From assembly GCF_002742335.1 (NCBI RefSeq), contig NZ_MDGR01000007.1, positions 3,352,501 to 3,416,500 of the forward strand: 64,000 bases of DNA, written 5' to 3'. A model generated the notes under the pieces. That model did no database searches, was not told where the DNA came from, and saw nothing but the letters and a program-made list of their open reading frames with translations. The translations under genes were made by a program, and so were the position numbers. Source of the DNA: Reichenbachiella sp. 5M10 (GTDB lineage Bacteria; Bacteroidota; Bacteroidia; Cytophagales; Cyclobacteriaceae). Below are positions 16,469 through 25,559 of the stretch, piece by piece (position 1 is the first letter of the stretch; each line of letters begins with the position of its first letter).

Positions 16469-17095
16469 TTGAAGCATTCAAACAACAACCCATATGTAAT
16501 AGGCATCTGTGGCGGCAGTGCCTCTGGCAAAACCAAATTCCTTTGCGACCTCAAAAACTCGTTTTCTTCGGATCAGATGAGTGTTCTCTCCTTGGACAAT
16601 TACTATCGACCCTACAAGGACCAGTTTATTGACGCAAACGGCGTAGAGAATTTCGATATCCCAAGTTCTATCGACCTGCTAGAGTTCGCAAGTGACCTAG
16701 CCAAACTCCGAAATGGAGAAACCATCTCCAAAGAAGAATACACCTTCAACAACCCTAATGTCGTCCCCAAACAAATCATCACCAAACCAGCTCCTATCAT
16801 CCTCATCGAAGGCCTTTTTGTGTTTCATCAAAAAGAAATCGCAGAACAACTGGACCTTAGAATTTTTGTAGAAGCCAAAGCACACTTGATGATCAAAAGA
16901 CGCATCAAACGAGATGCCATAGAACGCAACTACGACATGAACGATGTCCTGTATCGATTTGAATACCACGTCATGCCTGCGTACGAAAAATTCATCCTCC
17001 CCCACCGGGACACTGCAGACATCGTCATACCCAACAACGGCACGACCTTCGAAAAAGGCCTTCAAGTAGTCAAAGCCTACCTACAACAGATTTAG
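16469..17095 (+). CDS. udk: Uridine kinase-family protein
   Basis: Uridine kinase phosphorylates uridine and cytidine to UMP and CMP in pyrimidine salvage. The 208-residue protein has the P-loop GGSASGKT near residue 15, the SLDNYYRP motif of the family, a FDIPSSIDL segment matching the usual FDHPDAFD, IILIEGLFVF for Walker B, and an R-rich lid (IKRRIKRDAIERN). Length fits the family. The frame starts with TTG at 16469; no ATG fits before the P-loop, and the frame stays open further upstream without a better start. The FDIPSS variant departs from canonical Udk, so a related nucleoside or phosphoribulokinase-like substrate is possible. Confidence 0.85.
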   Translation: MKHSNNNPYVIGICGGSASGKTKFLCDLKNSFSSDQMSVLSLDNYYRPYKDQFIDANGVENFDIPSSIDLLEFASDLAKLRNGETISKEEYTFNNPNVVPKQIITKPAPIILIEGLFVFHQKEIAEQLDLRIFVEAKAHLMIKRRIKRDAIERNYDMNDVLYRFEYHVMPAYEKFILPHRDTADIVIPNNGTTFEKGLQVVKAYLQQI

Positions 17096-17375
17096 ACCTA
17101 CATTCCTCTTGCTTCAGTGGCGTTGGGGCAAGAGAAATACCGTGAGAAATGAGGTCAGTCCAAAAATTGGAAGTGAAATTCAATATTTTAATCATCCAAA
17201 ACCATATTCATTATTCCAACATTACCTCAAGGGCTTGCAATTAGGGAGCGTCTCAAAAAAAACAATTACAATCAATGAATCTTACATCACGAAGTGGTCT
17301 TTGATCTCTCCCTCAGAAACATGGGATGGTCCGAGATGCGGATTCATTCATTTGGTCCAATACATCCAAGGCACA
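17096..17375. other. Intergenic stretch between udk and the tRNA terminator
   Basis: A 101-codon frame crosses this stretch (17109-17414), but it runs through the tRNA terminator, has no recognisable domain and has a composition unlike its neighbours. I see no supported gene or site. Confidence 0.5.
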
Positions 17376-17412
17376 AAAAAAGCAGTAACATTTTTCAACG
17401 TTACTGCTTTTT
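17376..17412 (-). terminator. Terminator downstream of tRNA-His
   Basis: AAAAAGCAGTAAC and its complement form a 13-bp stem around a 10-base loop. Read on the minus strand it directly follows the tRNA and ends in a T-run. Confidence 0.85.
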
Positions 17413-17416
17413 GAAG

Positions 17417-17491
17417 GGTGGATGACCGGGTTCGAACCGGCGACCCTTGGTACCACAAACCAATACTCTAACCAGCTGAGCTACAACCACC
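17417..17491 (-). tRNA. tRNA-His (GTG anticodon)
   Basis: On the minus strand the gene folds into a cloverleaf: D-arm AGCTCAGCTGGTTAGAG, anticodon stem TTGGT/ACCAA with loop TTGTGGT giving anticodon GTG, and T-arm GCCGG-TTCGAAC-CCGGT. The acceptor GTGGTTG pairs with CATCCAC with one T-T mismatch. An extra 5' G opposite discriminator C73 is the tRNA-His identity element. CCA is not encoded (CTT follows). A terminator lies just downstream. Confidence 0.95.
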
Positions 17492-17563
17492 GTGTATTCC
17501 CGTTTGTTTTCGGGAGTGCAAAAATAGAAAAGAGATGATCACTTTTCAAAACAAAATACCGAA

Positions 17564-18904
17564 TTATTTTCTGTCAAATAAAAGTCGCTCTCCTTGCTGC
17601 GATTCATCGAAGCTCCCGTACTGATAAGCCAAGTGGCCTGACACAAAAGTATGTGTAACCTTGGAACGGAAACGCTGCCCCTCAAATGGGCTCCATCCAC
17701 ATTTGGAAAGCACATTATCTTTATTGACAACCCATTGATCCTCTGTATCCACTAAAACTAGGTCAGCAAAATAGCCTTCTCTTATATAACCTCTTTTTTC
17801 AACTTCAAAAAGAATCGCTGGATTATGCGACATTTTTTCCACGATGCGTTCGATAGAAATCTTCCCGTTGAGGTGGTGCTCTAACATCGCCGGCAAGGCA
17901 TGTTGCACTAGTGGACCACCAGATGGGCAATTGAGATATCCATTATTCTTTTCTTCCATTGTATGGGGAGCATGATCTGTCGCTATCACATCGATCTTAT
18001 CGTCCAGCATGGCCTGAAACACTACATCCCGATCATATGCCGTTTTCACTGCAGGGTTCCATTTGATATTCCCGCCTTTGGTAAGGTAATCCTCATCGCT
18101 AAACCACATGTGATGGATACACGCCTCAGCAGTCACTAGCTTATCCTTGAGAGGCACATCATTGTCAAATAACTCCGTCTCCTTGCCCGTCGAAATATGC
18201 AAAACATGAAACTTGGTCCCATTTTTTCTCGCTAACGCCACTGCCTTCGAGGACGAGATGTAGCATGCCTCCTCACTACGAATCAACGGATGCGCCGTAA
18301 ATGGAATACCCTCCCCGTAACGCTCTTGATAGATTTCCATATTTTTACGAATTGTGCTTTCATCTTCACAATGCGCCGCGACGAGCATCTCTGCTCTCGA
18401 AAACAGGTCATTGAGAGTCTGCTCATCATCCACTAGCATATTGCCCGTCGATGACCCCATAAAGACCTTTATACCACAGACATTCCTCCGACTCGTCTTG
18501 AGAACTTCTTCCAAATTATCATTGGATGCTCCCATAAAAAAAGAATAATTCGCTAATGACTTTTGCGCAGCGATATCATACTTATCCTGTAGCAATTCCT
18601 GCGTCAACGTATTAGGTACAGTATTGGGCATCTCCATAAACGACGTGATTCCTCCCGCTACGGCAGCCCTACTCTCTGTATATATCTCCGCTTTGTGTGT
18701 CAGTCCTGGCTCCCTAAAATGCACCTGATCATCGATCACCCCCGGCAAGAGAAACTGCCCTTTCGCATCGATAACCGTCGCTGTATCGTGACTCAAATCA
18801 TAACCAATTTTATCAATCATTTGATCTTTGATCAATACATCATGTGCCAACATAGTGCCTTCATTGACCAACTTTGCATTTTTTATCAAGGTATATTTTG
18901 CCAT
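17564..18904 (-). CDS. pyrC: Dihydroorotase
   Basis: The enzyme cyclises N-carbamoyl-aspartate to dihydroorotate, the third step of pyrimidine synthesis. The 446-residue protein is an amidohydrolase with the metal motif DDQVHFREPG, the carboxylated-lysine segment GIKVFMGSSTGNM, AHCEDE, HVLHIST and ATDHAPH. The length and HFREPG motif place it with the long type I dihydroorotases or related cyclic amidases. I chose ATG 18904; the frame also has a TTG two codons earlier. No other pyrimidine genes are adjacent. It is divergent from the DEAD-box helicase gene, with 68 bp between the starts. Confidence 0.93.
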   Translation of the reverse strand: MAKYTLIKNAKLVNEGTMLAHDVLIKDQMIDKIGYDLSHDTATVIDAKGQFLLPGVIDDQVHFREPGLTHKAEIYTESRAAVAGGITSFMEMPNTVPNTLTQELLQDKYDIAAQKSLANYSFFMGASNDNLEEVLKTSRRNVCGIKVFMGSSTGNMLVDDEQTLNDLFSRAEMLVAAHCEDESTIRKNMEIYQERYGEGIPFTAHPLIRSEEACYISSSKAVALARKNGTKFHVLHISTGKETELFDNDVPLKDKLVTAEACIHHMWFSDEDYLTKGGNIKWNPAVKTAYDRDVVFQAMLDDKIDVIATDHAPHTMEEKNNGYLNCPSGGPLVQHALPAMLEHHLNGKISIERIVEKMSHNPAILFEVEKRGYIREGYFADLVLVDTEDQWVVNKDNVLSKCGWSPFEGQRFRSKVTHTFVSGHLAYQYGSFDESQQGERLLFDRK

Positions 18905-18936
18905 TTTCAACCGTTTTTATTTCCTAAATTGCAACA

Positions 18937-18944
18937 CAAAAGTA
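18937..18944 (-). promoter_or_regulatory. Putative -7 element for pyrC
   Basis: On the minus strand TACTTTTG matches TAnnTTTG and ends 32 bases before the pyrC ATG. No clear -33 box. Confidence 0.4.
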
Positions 18945-18972
18945 ACTGGATCAAGCATCTAATAAATCATTC

Positions 18973-20256
18973 ATGGCGGATATCGTAGAAAGTTTTTCAG
19001 AATTGAAATTGAACAAGCAGATTCAGAATGCGATCAGCGAAGCGGGATATGAAAAACCAACCCCTATTCAACAAAGTGCCATTCCGCTCATCACAGCAGG
19101 TCATGACATCATGGGGATTGCACAAACAGGAACAGGCAAAACTGCTGCCTTTGTACTCCCGCTACTCATGAAGCTCAAATATGCACAGGGCACTGACCCT
19201 CGAGCCTTGATCCTCGCTCCTACTCGAGAATTAGCCATTCAAATCCATGAAAATGTCAAAAAGTACGCAACCTATTTAGACATCAGACATACGTCCATTT
19301 ATGGTGGGTCGGGAACCAAAGTACAAATAGAATCTTTTGCTAACGGCATTGACCTATTGATTGCCACTCCGGGACGCTTCATGGAGCTCTACCGAAGGAG
19401 AGTATTTGGTACCAAACTCATCAAAACCCTCATCATCGATGAAGCTGACAAAATGATGGATATGGGGTTCATGCCTCAAATCCGCCAAATCCTAGAGATC
19501 ATCCCGGTCAAAAGACAAAATCTTCTATTTTCGGCAACCATGTCTGATTTTGTCATCAAGCTTTCAGAAGAATTCCTAGAGTTCCCAGAAAAGGTGGAAG
19601 TCACACCACAAGCGTCTACCGTGGACACTATCGACCAAACTTTATACGAAGTACCCAACTTTAAAACCAAAATCAACATGCTTGACCACCTACTTTCCAA
19701 TGAGGACTTTAGTAGAGTGATTATTTTTGTCAAGACCAAAACCAACGCTGACAATATTTTCAAATTCATTGACCGCAAGATTACCAAGTCTGTCAAAGTC
19801 ATCCACGGCAACAAGGCACAAAACACGCGACTTAATTCGATTGACTCTTTCAAAAATGGAGACACCCGAATCCTCGTAGCTACAGACGTGGCAGCTCGAG
19901 GACTTGATGTCTCCTTAGTCTCGCACGTCATCAACTTCGATGTACCTCTCATCTACGAAGATTATGTTCATCGAATCGGCCGAACAGGACGGGCAAACAA
20001 CAAAGGCATAGCGATCACTTTTAGCAACAAAGCCGAGTTATACCACATAGAGAAAATTGAAAAATTAATCGGCAGAAAAATAGAAGCTCAAAAAACTCCC
20101 GCAGATGTCAAGATAGAAAAGACCCCTTTCGAAGAACAACAAACCATGCTGCGCGAACTAGACTACCTACGCAAGAAGGACGACCCAGAGTACAAAGGTG
20201 CATTTCATGAGAAAAAACATAAAAAACCACCCCACAAGAAGAAGCGCTCTCGGTAG
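18973..20256 (+). CDS. DEAD-box RNA helicase, RhlE-like
   Basis: ATP-dependent RNA helicases of this type remodel rRNA and mRNA. The 427-residue protein has the Q-motif (PTPIQQSAIP), motif I AQTGTGKT, PTRELAIQ, TPGR, motif II DEAD (IIDEADKMMD), SAT, then the second RecA domain with ARGLDV and HRIGRTGR. The tail, from about 395, is Lys-rich (HEKKHKKPPHKKKRSR), typical of RhlE-type RNA-binding extensions. It has no operon partner; its start lies 68 bp from that of the divergent pyrC. Confidence 0.93.
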   Translation: MADIVESFSELKLNKQIQNAISEAGYEKPTPIQQSAIPLITAGHDIMGIAQTGTGKTAAFVLPLLMKLKYAQGTDPRALILAPTRELAIQIHENVKKYATYLDIRHTSIYGGSGTKVQIESFANGIDLLIATPGRFMELYRRRVFGTKLIKTLIIDEADKMMDMGFMPQIRQILEIIPVKRQNLLFSATMSDFVIKLSEEFLEFPEKVEVTPQASTVDTIDQTLYEVPNFKTKINMLDHLLSNEDFSRVIIFVKTKTNADNIFKFIDRKITKSVKVIHGNKAQNTRLNSIDSFKNGDTRILVATDVAARGLDVSLVSHVINFDVPLIYEDYVHRIGRTGRANNKGIAITFSNKAELYHIEKIEKLIGRKIEAQKTPADVKIEKTPFEEQQTMLRELDYLRKKDDPEYKGAFHEKKHKKPPHKKKRSR

Positions 20257-20404
20257 AAAATAGTGTTCGTCTACGAATACCCTACGTTCATCGAAAATAA
20301 AACCCTCTTCATCCAAATTAATACCTCAAGACCATCAAAGAGCTTATTATTGTGTCAGAAAGATGGATTAAAAAGTCTTTCTTTCCATAGCTGGTTGAAA
20401 AGAT

Positions 20405-20443
20405 CTTGTGGGGGCTAGGTACAACGGTACCTAATCCCACAAG
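20405..20443 (+). other. Long imperfect hairpin in the rhlE-gcvP intergenic region
   Basis: In the 344-bp gap, CTTGTGGG pairs with CCCACAAG and TAGGTAC-type inner arms pair around an AACG loop, with a small internal loop. No T-run follows. It lies 150 bp after rhlE and upstream of the likely gcvP promoter, so it may be a 3' end structure of the helicase mRNA or part of a small RNA. The rest of the gap shows nothing else I can name. Confidence 0.5.
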
Positions 20444-20549
20444 TATCGACTTCCCTTCTTGTTCAACCCTTCCCTCCCTCTCTATTTTCTTCCTTACAAT
20501 TTCTTAAGATTTAAATATTTCTTGGTCAATTAATTATTGTTTTTCAACC

Positions 20550-20557
20550 TAAATTTG
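20550..20557 (+). promoter_or_regulatory. Putative -7 element for gcvP
   Basis: TAAATTTG is an exact TAnnTTTG match, ending 43 bases before the gcvP ATG. A TTGG at 20523 could be the -33 box but the spacing (23) is long. Confidence 0.5.
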
Positions 20558-20600
20558 CCGCCATTACATTTTAGAAAACAATAAACACCCAATTCTAGAA

Positions 20601-23501
20601 ATGACAGCAAATCTGAATGAAAGAACCCACTTCCAGAACCGCCACAACGGCCCCTCACTTACGGATGTAGAAGAAATGATTCAAACTATCGGCGTAAGCT
20701 CACTAGAGCAGTTGATAGACGAGACAATCCCCCAAAATATCCGAAGAAAGGAGAAACTAGACCTTCCTCCGGCCCTGGATGAGTTCAGCTACTTTCATTC
20801 AATGAAAGAAACCGCTGCACAAAACAAGGTATTCAAATCATTCATCGGCATGGGATACCACGGATGCGTCACTCCCGCTGTGATCCAACGAAACATTCTC
20901 GAAAACCCAGGATGGTACACGGCATACACCCCCTACCAAGCTGAAATCGCACAGGGAAGACTCGAAGCTCTCATCAATTTCCAAACCATGGTCAGTGACC
21001 TCACGGGCATGGAAATCGCCAATGCCTCCCTATTAGATGAAGGTACAGCAGCGGCAGAAGCCATGACGATGCTTTTTGCGCTACGAAAAAAGGACAAAAA
21101 GAAAGCCCAAAAATACTTTGTGGATCAACACATCTTGCCACAAACACTTGATGTACTCAAAACCCGAGCGACACCACTTAGTATCCAACTCGTCATTGGC
21201 GATATATCGACACTTGACCTAACAGACCCTGAGTACTTTGGCATGATGGTCCAATACCCCAACGCTCATGGTCAAGTCACGGATTACTCAGCGCTCTTTG
21301 CTACAGCTCAGACACAAGATATCAAAATCGTAGCAGCGGCAGACTTGCTAAGCTTGACACTATTGACCCCTCCAGGAGAATGGGGAGCTGATGTCGTAGT
21401 AGGTACCACACAGCGATTTGGCGTACCTATGGGCTTTGGCGGTCCTCACGCTGGGTTTTTCGCGACACGCGAAGAGTTTAAAAGGCAACTACCAGGCCGT
21501 ATCATCGGTGTATCTATGGACCGCCATGGCAACAAGGCCTACCGTATGGCTCTACAAACGAGAGAGCAACACATTCGACGAGAAAAAGCCACCTCTAATA
21601 TCTGTACTGCTCAAGTGCTTCTCGCCGTAATGGCTGGAGCATACGCCGTGTACCATGGGCCTACTGGTCTCCAACGCATATCCAAGCGAATACATGGTCT
21701 CGCTTTGTTAGCGGACAAATACATTCAAAAACTTGGATTCAAACAAAGCAACACCATCTTCTTTGATACGCTGAATTTCGAAGTGGAACATGGGCTAATC
21801 GAAAAAATCAAAATAGAAGCCGAGTCGAAGAAAATCAATTTCAACTTCTTTGTTGAAAACCATATCCTCATCGCCTTTGACGAGACACACACGGTACAAG
21901 ATCTCCTAGACATACTTGCTGTATTCCAAAAATACAGCGATGCTGAAATCAACCCTGAAGAGGTCGTGAGAGAAGCAGATCAAGTAGTAGTATCCTATCA
22001 AAATGGCTATGCTCGTCAATCCGACTACATGACGCATGAAGTTTTTCAAAAATATCACTCAGAGCACGAGATGCTCCGCTATTTAAAGCACTTGGAAAAC
22101 AAAGACCTCTCACTGGCTCACTCCATGATCTCCTTAGGGTCTTGCACCATGAAACTCAACGCCACATCTGAGATGACCCCAATCACATGGCCCGAATTTG
22201 CCATGATTCACCCTTTCGCTCCAGCCTTTCAAACAAGAGGCTATGCGGACATCATCGATAACTTGACAAAATGGCTTTCGGAAATCACTGACTTTCATAC
22301 GGTTTCTTTGCAACCCAATTCCGGTGCACAAGGAGAGTACGCGGGCTTGTTGGTCATCAAAGCATACCAAGCATCCATTGGACAGGACCATCGCGACGTG
22401 ACAATCATCCCATCGTCAGCACACGGCACTAACCCTGCAAGTGCTGTCATGGCAGGCAATCAAGTCGTCATCGTACGATGTGACGAACAAGGCAATATAG
22501 ACGTCACTGACCTCAAAGAAAAAGCAGAGAAATACAAGGAAAACTTGTCTTCACTCATGATCACATACCCCTCGACCCACGGGGTATTCGAAGAAAGTGT
22601 AGTAGAAATCTGCGATATCATACACCAATGCGGCGGACAGGTATACATGGATGGAGCCAACATGAATGCTCAAGTTGGCTTGACCAGCCCAGGCATCATA
22701 GGAGCAGACGTTTGTCATCTCAATCTACACAAAACCTTTGCGATTCCTCACGGAGGAGGAGGTCCAGGTATTGGTCCGATTGGAGTAGCGGAGCATTTGG
22801 CACCCTTCTTACCAGGCAACCCTCTCATAGACATGGCTGAACCACAAGCGATCACTGCTATCTCTAGTGCGCCATTTGGCAGTGCTGGCGTACTCGCCAT
22901 CTCCTATGCATATATCGCTATGATGGGAGCAGATGGTCTCGAAAACGCCACAAAACTTGCCATACTCAACGCCAACTACATCAAAGCAAGGCTTGAGAGC
23001 GAGTTCAACATCCTCTATAGTGGAAAAAACGATCGATGCGCGCACGAAATGATAGTCGACTGTAGAGCCTTCAAAGAATCTGGCGTAGAAGTAGAGGACA
23101 TCGCCAAACGCCTCATGGATTATGGTTTTCATGCCCCTACGGTCTCGTTTCCTGTAGCAGGTACGTTGATGATCGAACCTACTGAAAGTGAGTCCAAAGA
23201 AGAGCTAGACAGGTTCTGTGACGCTCTCCTGAGTATCCGTGAAGAGATCAGAGCGATCGAAACTGGACAAATCGACAAGCAGGACAATGTACTCAAAAAT
23301 GCTCCACACACGGCCAATCACAGTCTAGCCGACACATGGGAACACCCGTACAGTCGCTCATCTGCAGTCTACCCACTCCCTTATGTACGAGCCAACAAAT
23401 TTTGGCCCTCAGTAGGCCGAGTAGACAATGCTTATGGTGACAGAAATCTATACTGTAGCTGTATTCCTACGGATGCTTACGAAACAACCGAAGAAGCCTG
23501 A
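20601..23501 (+). CDS. gcvP: Glycine dehydrogenase (decarboxylating), P-protein
   Basis: This PLP enzyme decarboxylates glycine and loads the aminomethyl group onto GcvH. At 966 residues it is the fused, full-length form (many bacteria split it in two). N-terminal signs are RHNGPS and [15 protein letters not shown]. The PLP lysine is K711 in [16 protein letters not shown]. The C-terminal half carries [10 protein letters not shown] and [11 protein letters not shown]. gcvT, gcvH and lpd are not nearby, as is common in this phylum. glyA, which works with the cleavage system in one-carbon metabolism, is elsewhere in the window but not linked. Confidence 0.97.
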   Translation: MTANLNERTHFQNRHNGPSLTDVEEMIQTIGVSSLEQLIDETIPQNIRRKEKLDLPPALDEFSYFHSMKETAAQNKVFKSFIGMGYHGCVTPAVIQRNILENPGWYTAYTPYQAEIAQGRLEALINFQTMVSDLTGMEIANASLLDEGTAAAEAMTMLFALRKKDKKKAQKYFVDQHILPQTLDVLKTRATPLSIQLVIGDISTLDLTDPEYFGMMVQYPNAHGQVTDYSALFATAQTQDIKIVAAADLLSLTLLTPPGEWGADVVVGTTQRFGVPMGFGGPHAGFFATREEFKRQLPGRIIGVSMDRHGNKAYRMALQTREQHIRREKATSNICTAQVLLAVMAGAYAVYHGPTGLQRISKRIHGLALLADKYIQKLGFKQSNTIFFDTLNFEVEHGLIEKIKIEAESKKINFNFFVENHILIAFDETHTVQDLLDILAVFQKYSDAEINPEEVVREADQVVVSYQNGYARQSDYMTHEVFQKYHSEHEMLRYLKHLENKDLSLAHSMISLGSCTMKLNATSEMTPITWPEFAMIHPFAPAFQTRGYADIIDNLTKWLSEITDFHTVSLQPNSGAQGEYAGLLVIKAYQASIGQDHRDVTIIPSSAHGTNPASAVMAGNQVVIVRCDEQGNIDVTDLKEKAEKYKENLSSLMITYPSTHGVFEESVVEICDIIHQCGGQVYMDGANMNAQVGLTSPGIIGADVCHLNLHKTFAIPHGGGGPGIGPIGVAEHLAPFLPGNPLIDMAEPQAITAISSAPFGSAGVLAISYAYIAMMGADGLENATKLAILNANYIKARLESEFNILYSGKNDRCAHEMIVDCRAFKESGVEVEDIAKRLMDYGFHAPTVSFPVAGTLMIEPTESESKEELDRFCDALLSIREEIRAIETGQIDKQDNVLKNAPHTANHSLADTWEHPYSRSSAVYPLPYVRANKFWPSVGRVDNAYGDRNLYCSCIPTDAYETTEEA

Positions 23502-23593
23502 GGAGCATAAGCAACCAAGACAAGCAAAAGAACATTCTCTCATTGATACTTGGAATAGTATTTGCTTGTCTTGGACAAACATCAACCTTTGAT

Positions 23594-23986
23594 ATGAAAA
23601 AAAATTACTTACTACTCCTTTTTCTTTTCCTCCTCACCTTTGCTCCTTTTGCGCAGGACTTGGTTGACAACAAAGAGAATGCTCTCGATTACTCTCGAAA
23701 TGTCGAAAAACACCTCAACTACAACAAAAGTCTCTCCCCATCTCATCTAGATTACAACATAGAACCGATTGGAGAAGGCAAGTTCAAGTTGATTTTTGTC
23801 AATCAACCTTCTGACCAGGTCAATATCAAAATCTACGATATCATAGGGAACCTTATATTGACAGAGGAAAAAAACTACATGATCAATTCTGAACTCGAGT
23901 ACAATTTCAACGAAACCAACAACAAGATCTATGTAGTCAAAGTCACCTCTGGTGACGAAAACCTGACCAAAAAGGTTAATTTCTAA
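23594..23986 (+). CDS. Small secreted protein with T9SS-type C-terminal sorting domain
   Basis: The 130-residue protein begins with a clear signal peptide (MKKNYLLLLFLFLLTF, cleavage after FAQ). After about 45 residues without a recognisable fold, the last 70 or so residues match the type A sorting domain of the type IX secretion system: VNIKIYDIIGNLI strand, then IYVVKVTSGDENLTKKVNF ending. Normally this domain is the tail of large exported enzymes or adhesins; here it is nearly the whole protein. I chose ATG 23594 over the upstream frame opening at 23543 because the signal peptide starts there. Its partners are unknown; gcvP upstream is unrelated. Confidence 0.75.
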   Translation: MKKNYLLLLFLFLLTFAPFAQDLVDNKENALDYSRNVEKHLNYNKSLSPSHLDYNIEPIGEGKFKLIFVNQPSDQVNIKIYDIIGNLILTEEKNYMINSELEYNFNETNNKIYVVKVTSGDENLTKKVNF

Positions 23987-24040
23987 TCTAGCTTTTAATC
24001 CTCCATTCTCCACATATATCCCTAAACATTGCGTAAATTA

Positions 24041-24070
24041 TGTCCGATTTTGAGACACATTTCTGTCCGA
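24041..24070. promoter_or_regulatory. Candidate activator-binding repeats upstream of the sigma54 regulator gene
   Basis: TGTCCGA occurs twice (24041-24047 and 24064-24070), and the first copy also forms TGTC-N9-GACA with 24054-24057. This lies about 95 bp upstream of the putative sigma54 promoter, the usual distance for an NtrC-type enhancer. Binding is inferred only. Confidence 0.3.
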
Positions 24071-24140
24071 AATAGGTCAATAGTTCACCTACCTTCTCTA
24101 GAAAAACGTCTCCATTTCGCTGTATTCGCTCCTTTGTGTT

Positions 24141-24157
24141 TTGGCACAAAAACTGAA
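24141..24157 (+). promoter_or_regulatory. Putative sigma54 promoter of the two-component operon
   Basis: TTGGCACAAAAACTGAA resembles the -24/-12 consensus TGGCAC-N5-TTGCA: the -24 box is exact, the -12 box has CTGAA. It would start transcription about 12 bases before the ATG of an NtrC-family activator, suggesting self-activation. Confidence 0.45.
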
Positions 24158-24179
24158 GTATAAAACCTAAAATACAACC

Positions 24180-25559
24180 ATGGAAAAAGAACTAGGAAAG
24201 ATATTGATCATAGATGACGATGAAGACGTGCTCTTTGCAGCCAAAATGCTGCTCAAAAAACACGCGCAAGAGGTCATCATCGAAAAGAACCCTAAAAAAA
24301 TCCCCTTTCTGCTCAACAACGACAGCTACGATGTGATCCTCTTGGACATGAATTTCAGCCAAGATACCACTAGTGGTAAAGAGGGGTTCTACTGGCTGGA
24401 TCAAATTCTTGAGCGAGACCCCAAAGCTGTTGTTATACTCATTACCGCATTTGGTGATGTAGAAATGGCCGTCAAAGCCCTCAAAGAAGGCGCTACAGAC
24501 TTCGTACTCAAACCGTGGCAGAACGAAAAATTACTCGCTACACTTTCTACTGCCGTCAAACTCAAACAATCCTACAAAGAAGTCGACCAACTCAAAACCG
24601 CAAAAAAACAACTGGAAGAAGAAATCAACCAACCCTTCAAAGACATCATTGGCGAAAGCGATGCGATCAAAAGCGTATTCAAAATAATAGACAAAGTAGC
24701 TCAAACAGACGCCAATGTCTTGATATTGGGTGAAAACGGTACTGGCAAAGAACTCATTTCACGAGCCATTCATCTCAAATCCATGAGACGTGACAATGTG
24801 TTTGTAGGAGTAGACATGGGAGCTATCACAGAGACCCTCTTCGAAAGCGAACTCTTTGGGCATAAAAAAGGGTCCTTTACAGATGCCAAAGATGACCGCA
24901 AGGGGCGATTTGAAATCGCCAACAAAGGCACGCTATTTTTAGATGAAATAGGCAATCTAGGCATGCCTCTCCAATCCAAACTTTTGACAGCCATACAAAA
25001 TCGTCAAATCACCCCTATAGGAGCCAACAAAGTCCAAGATGTCGACATTCGCTTGATCTGCGCAACCAACATGCCCCTCTATGAAATGGTAGAAGACACC
25101 ACATTCAGACAAGATCTACTCTATCGTATCAATACCGTCGAGATTAAATTACCCGCGTTACGGGAAAGAATTGAGGACATCCCCATGCTCGCCGATCATT
25201 TCATCAAAACTTACAGCAAGAAGTACAGAAAAACGAACAAAAAAATAGCCGCTGCGACGCTCAAAAAACTACAAAAGTATCACTGGCCAGGCAACATTCG
25301 GGAACTCCAACATGCCATCGAACGAGCCGTAATCATGAGTGACGACAACACCTTGGTTCCTGAAGATTTCTTTTTCCTCAGCCAAAAAAACAAAGACAAT
25401 GGAAATTCCCTTGAAGAAACATTCAACTTGGATGAAGTGGAAAAAAACATCATCCAAAAAGCCATAGACCGAAACCAAGGAAACATCTCTCAAGCAGCCA
25501 AAGAACTGGGACTCACAAGAGCATCATTGTATAGACGTCTCGAAAAACATGGGCTTTAA
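24180..25559 (+). CDS. NtrC-family sigma54-dependent response regulator
   Basis: The 459-residue protein has three domains. The receiver (1-125) has the phosphoryl-accepting D56 (ILLDMN). The AAA+ domain (about 150-385) has Walker A GENGTGKE, the sigma54-contact loop GSFTDA in place of the canonical GAFTGA, and Walker B TLFLDEIG, with an R-finger region RQDLLYRIN. The Fis-type DNA-binding helix-turn-helix ends the protein (NISQAAKELGLTRASLYRRL). Asp in the loop is frequent in Bacteroidota regulators. The gene overlaps the histidine-kinase gene by 11 bp, so the two surely form one signalling pair. A sigma54-like promoter precedes it. Targets are unknown, possibly including this operon. Confidence 0.95.
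   Translation: MEKELGKILIIDDDEDVLFAAKMLLKKHAQEVIIEKNPKKIPFLLNNDSYDVILLDMNFSQDTTSGKEGFYWLDQILERDPKAVVILITAFGDVEMAVKALKEGATDFVLKPWQNEKLLATLSTAVKLKQSYKEVDQLKTAKKQLEEEINQPFKDIIGESDAIKSVFKIIDKVAQTDANVLILGENGTGKELISRAIHLKSMRRDNVFVGVDMGAITETLFESELFGHKKGSFTDAKDDRKGRFEIANKGTLFLDEIGNLGMPLQSKLLTAIQNRQITPIGANKVQDVDIRLICATNMPLYEMVEDTTFRQDLLYRINTVEIKLPALRERIEDIPMLADHFIKTYSKKYRKTNKKIAAATLKKLQKYHWPGNIRELQHAIERAVIMSDDNTLVPEDFFFLSQKNKDNGNSLEETFNLDEVEKNIIQKAIDRNQGNISQAAKELGLTRASLYRRLEKHGL

Noticed and set aside
17240-17340. Possible end of an insertion sequence (GGGAGCGTCTCAAAAAA)
   Set aside because: No matching inverted end, target duplication or transposase fragment nearby.
17109-17414. A 101-codon open frame upstream of tRNA-His
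   Set aside because: It runs through the tRNA terminator, has no domain or signal and ends next to the tRNA; better read as intergenic.
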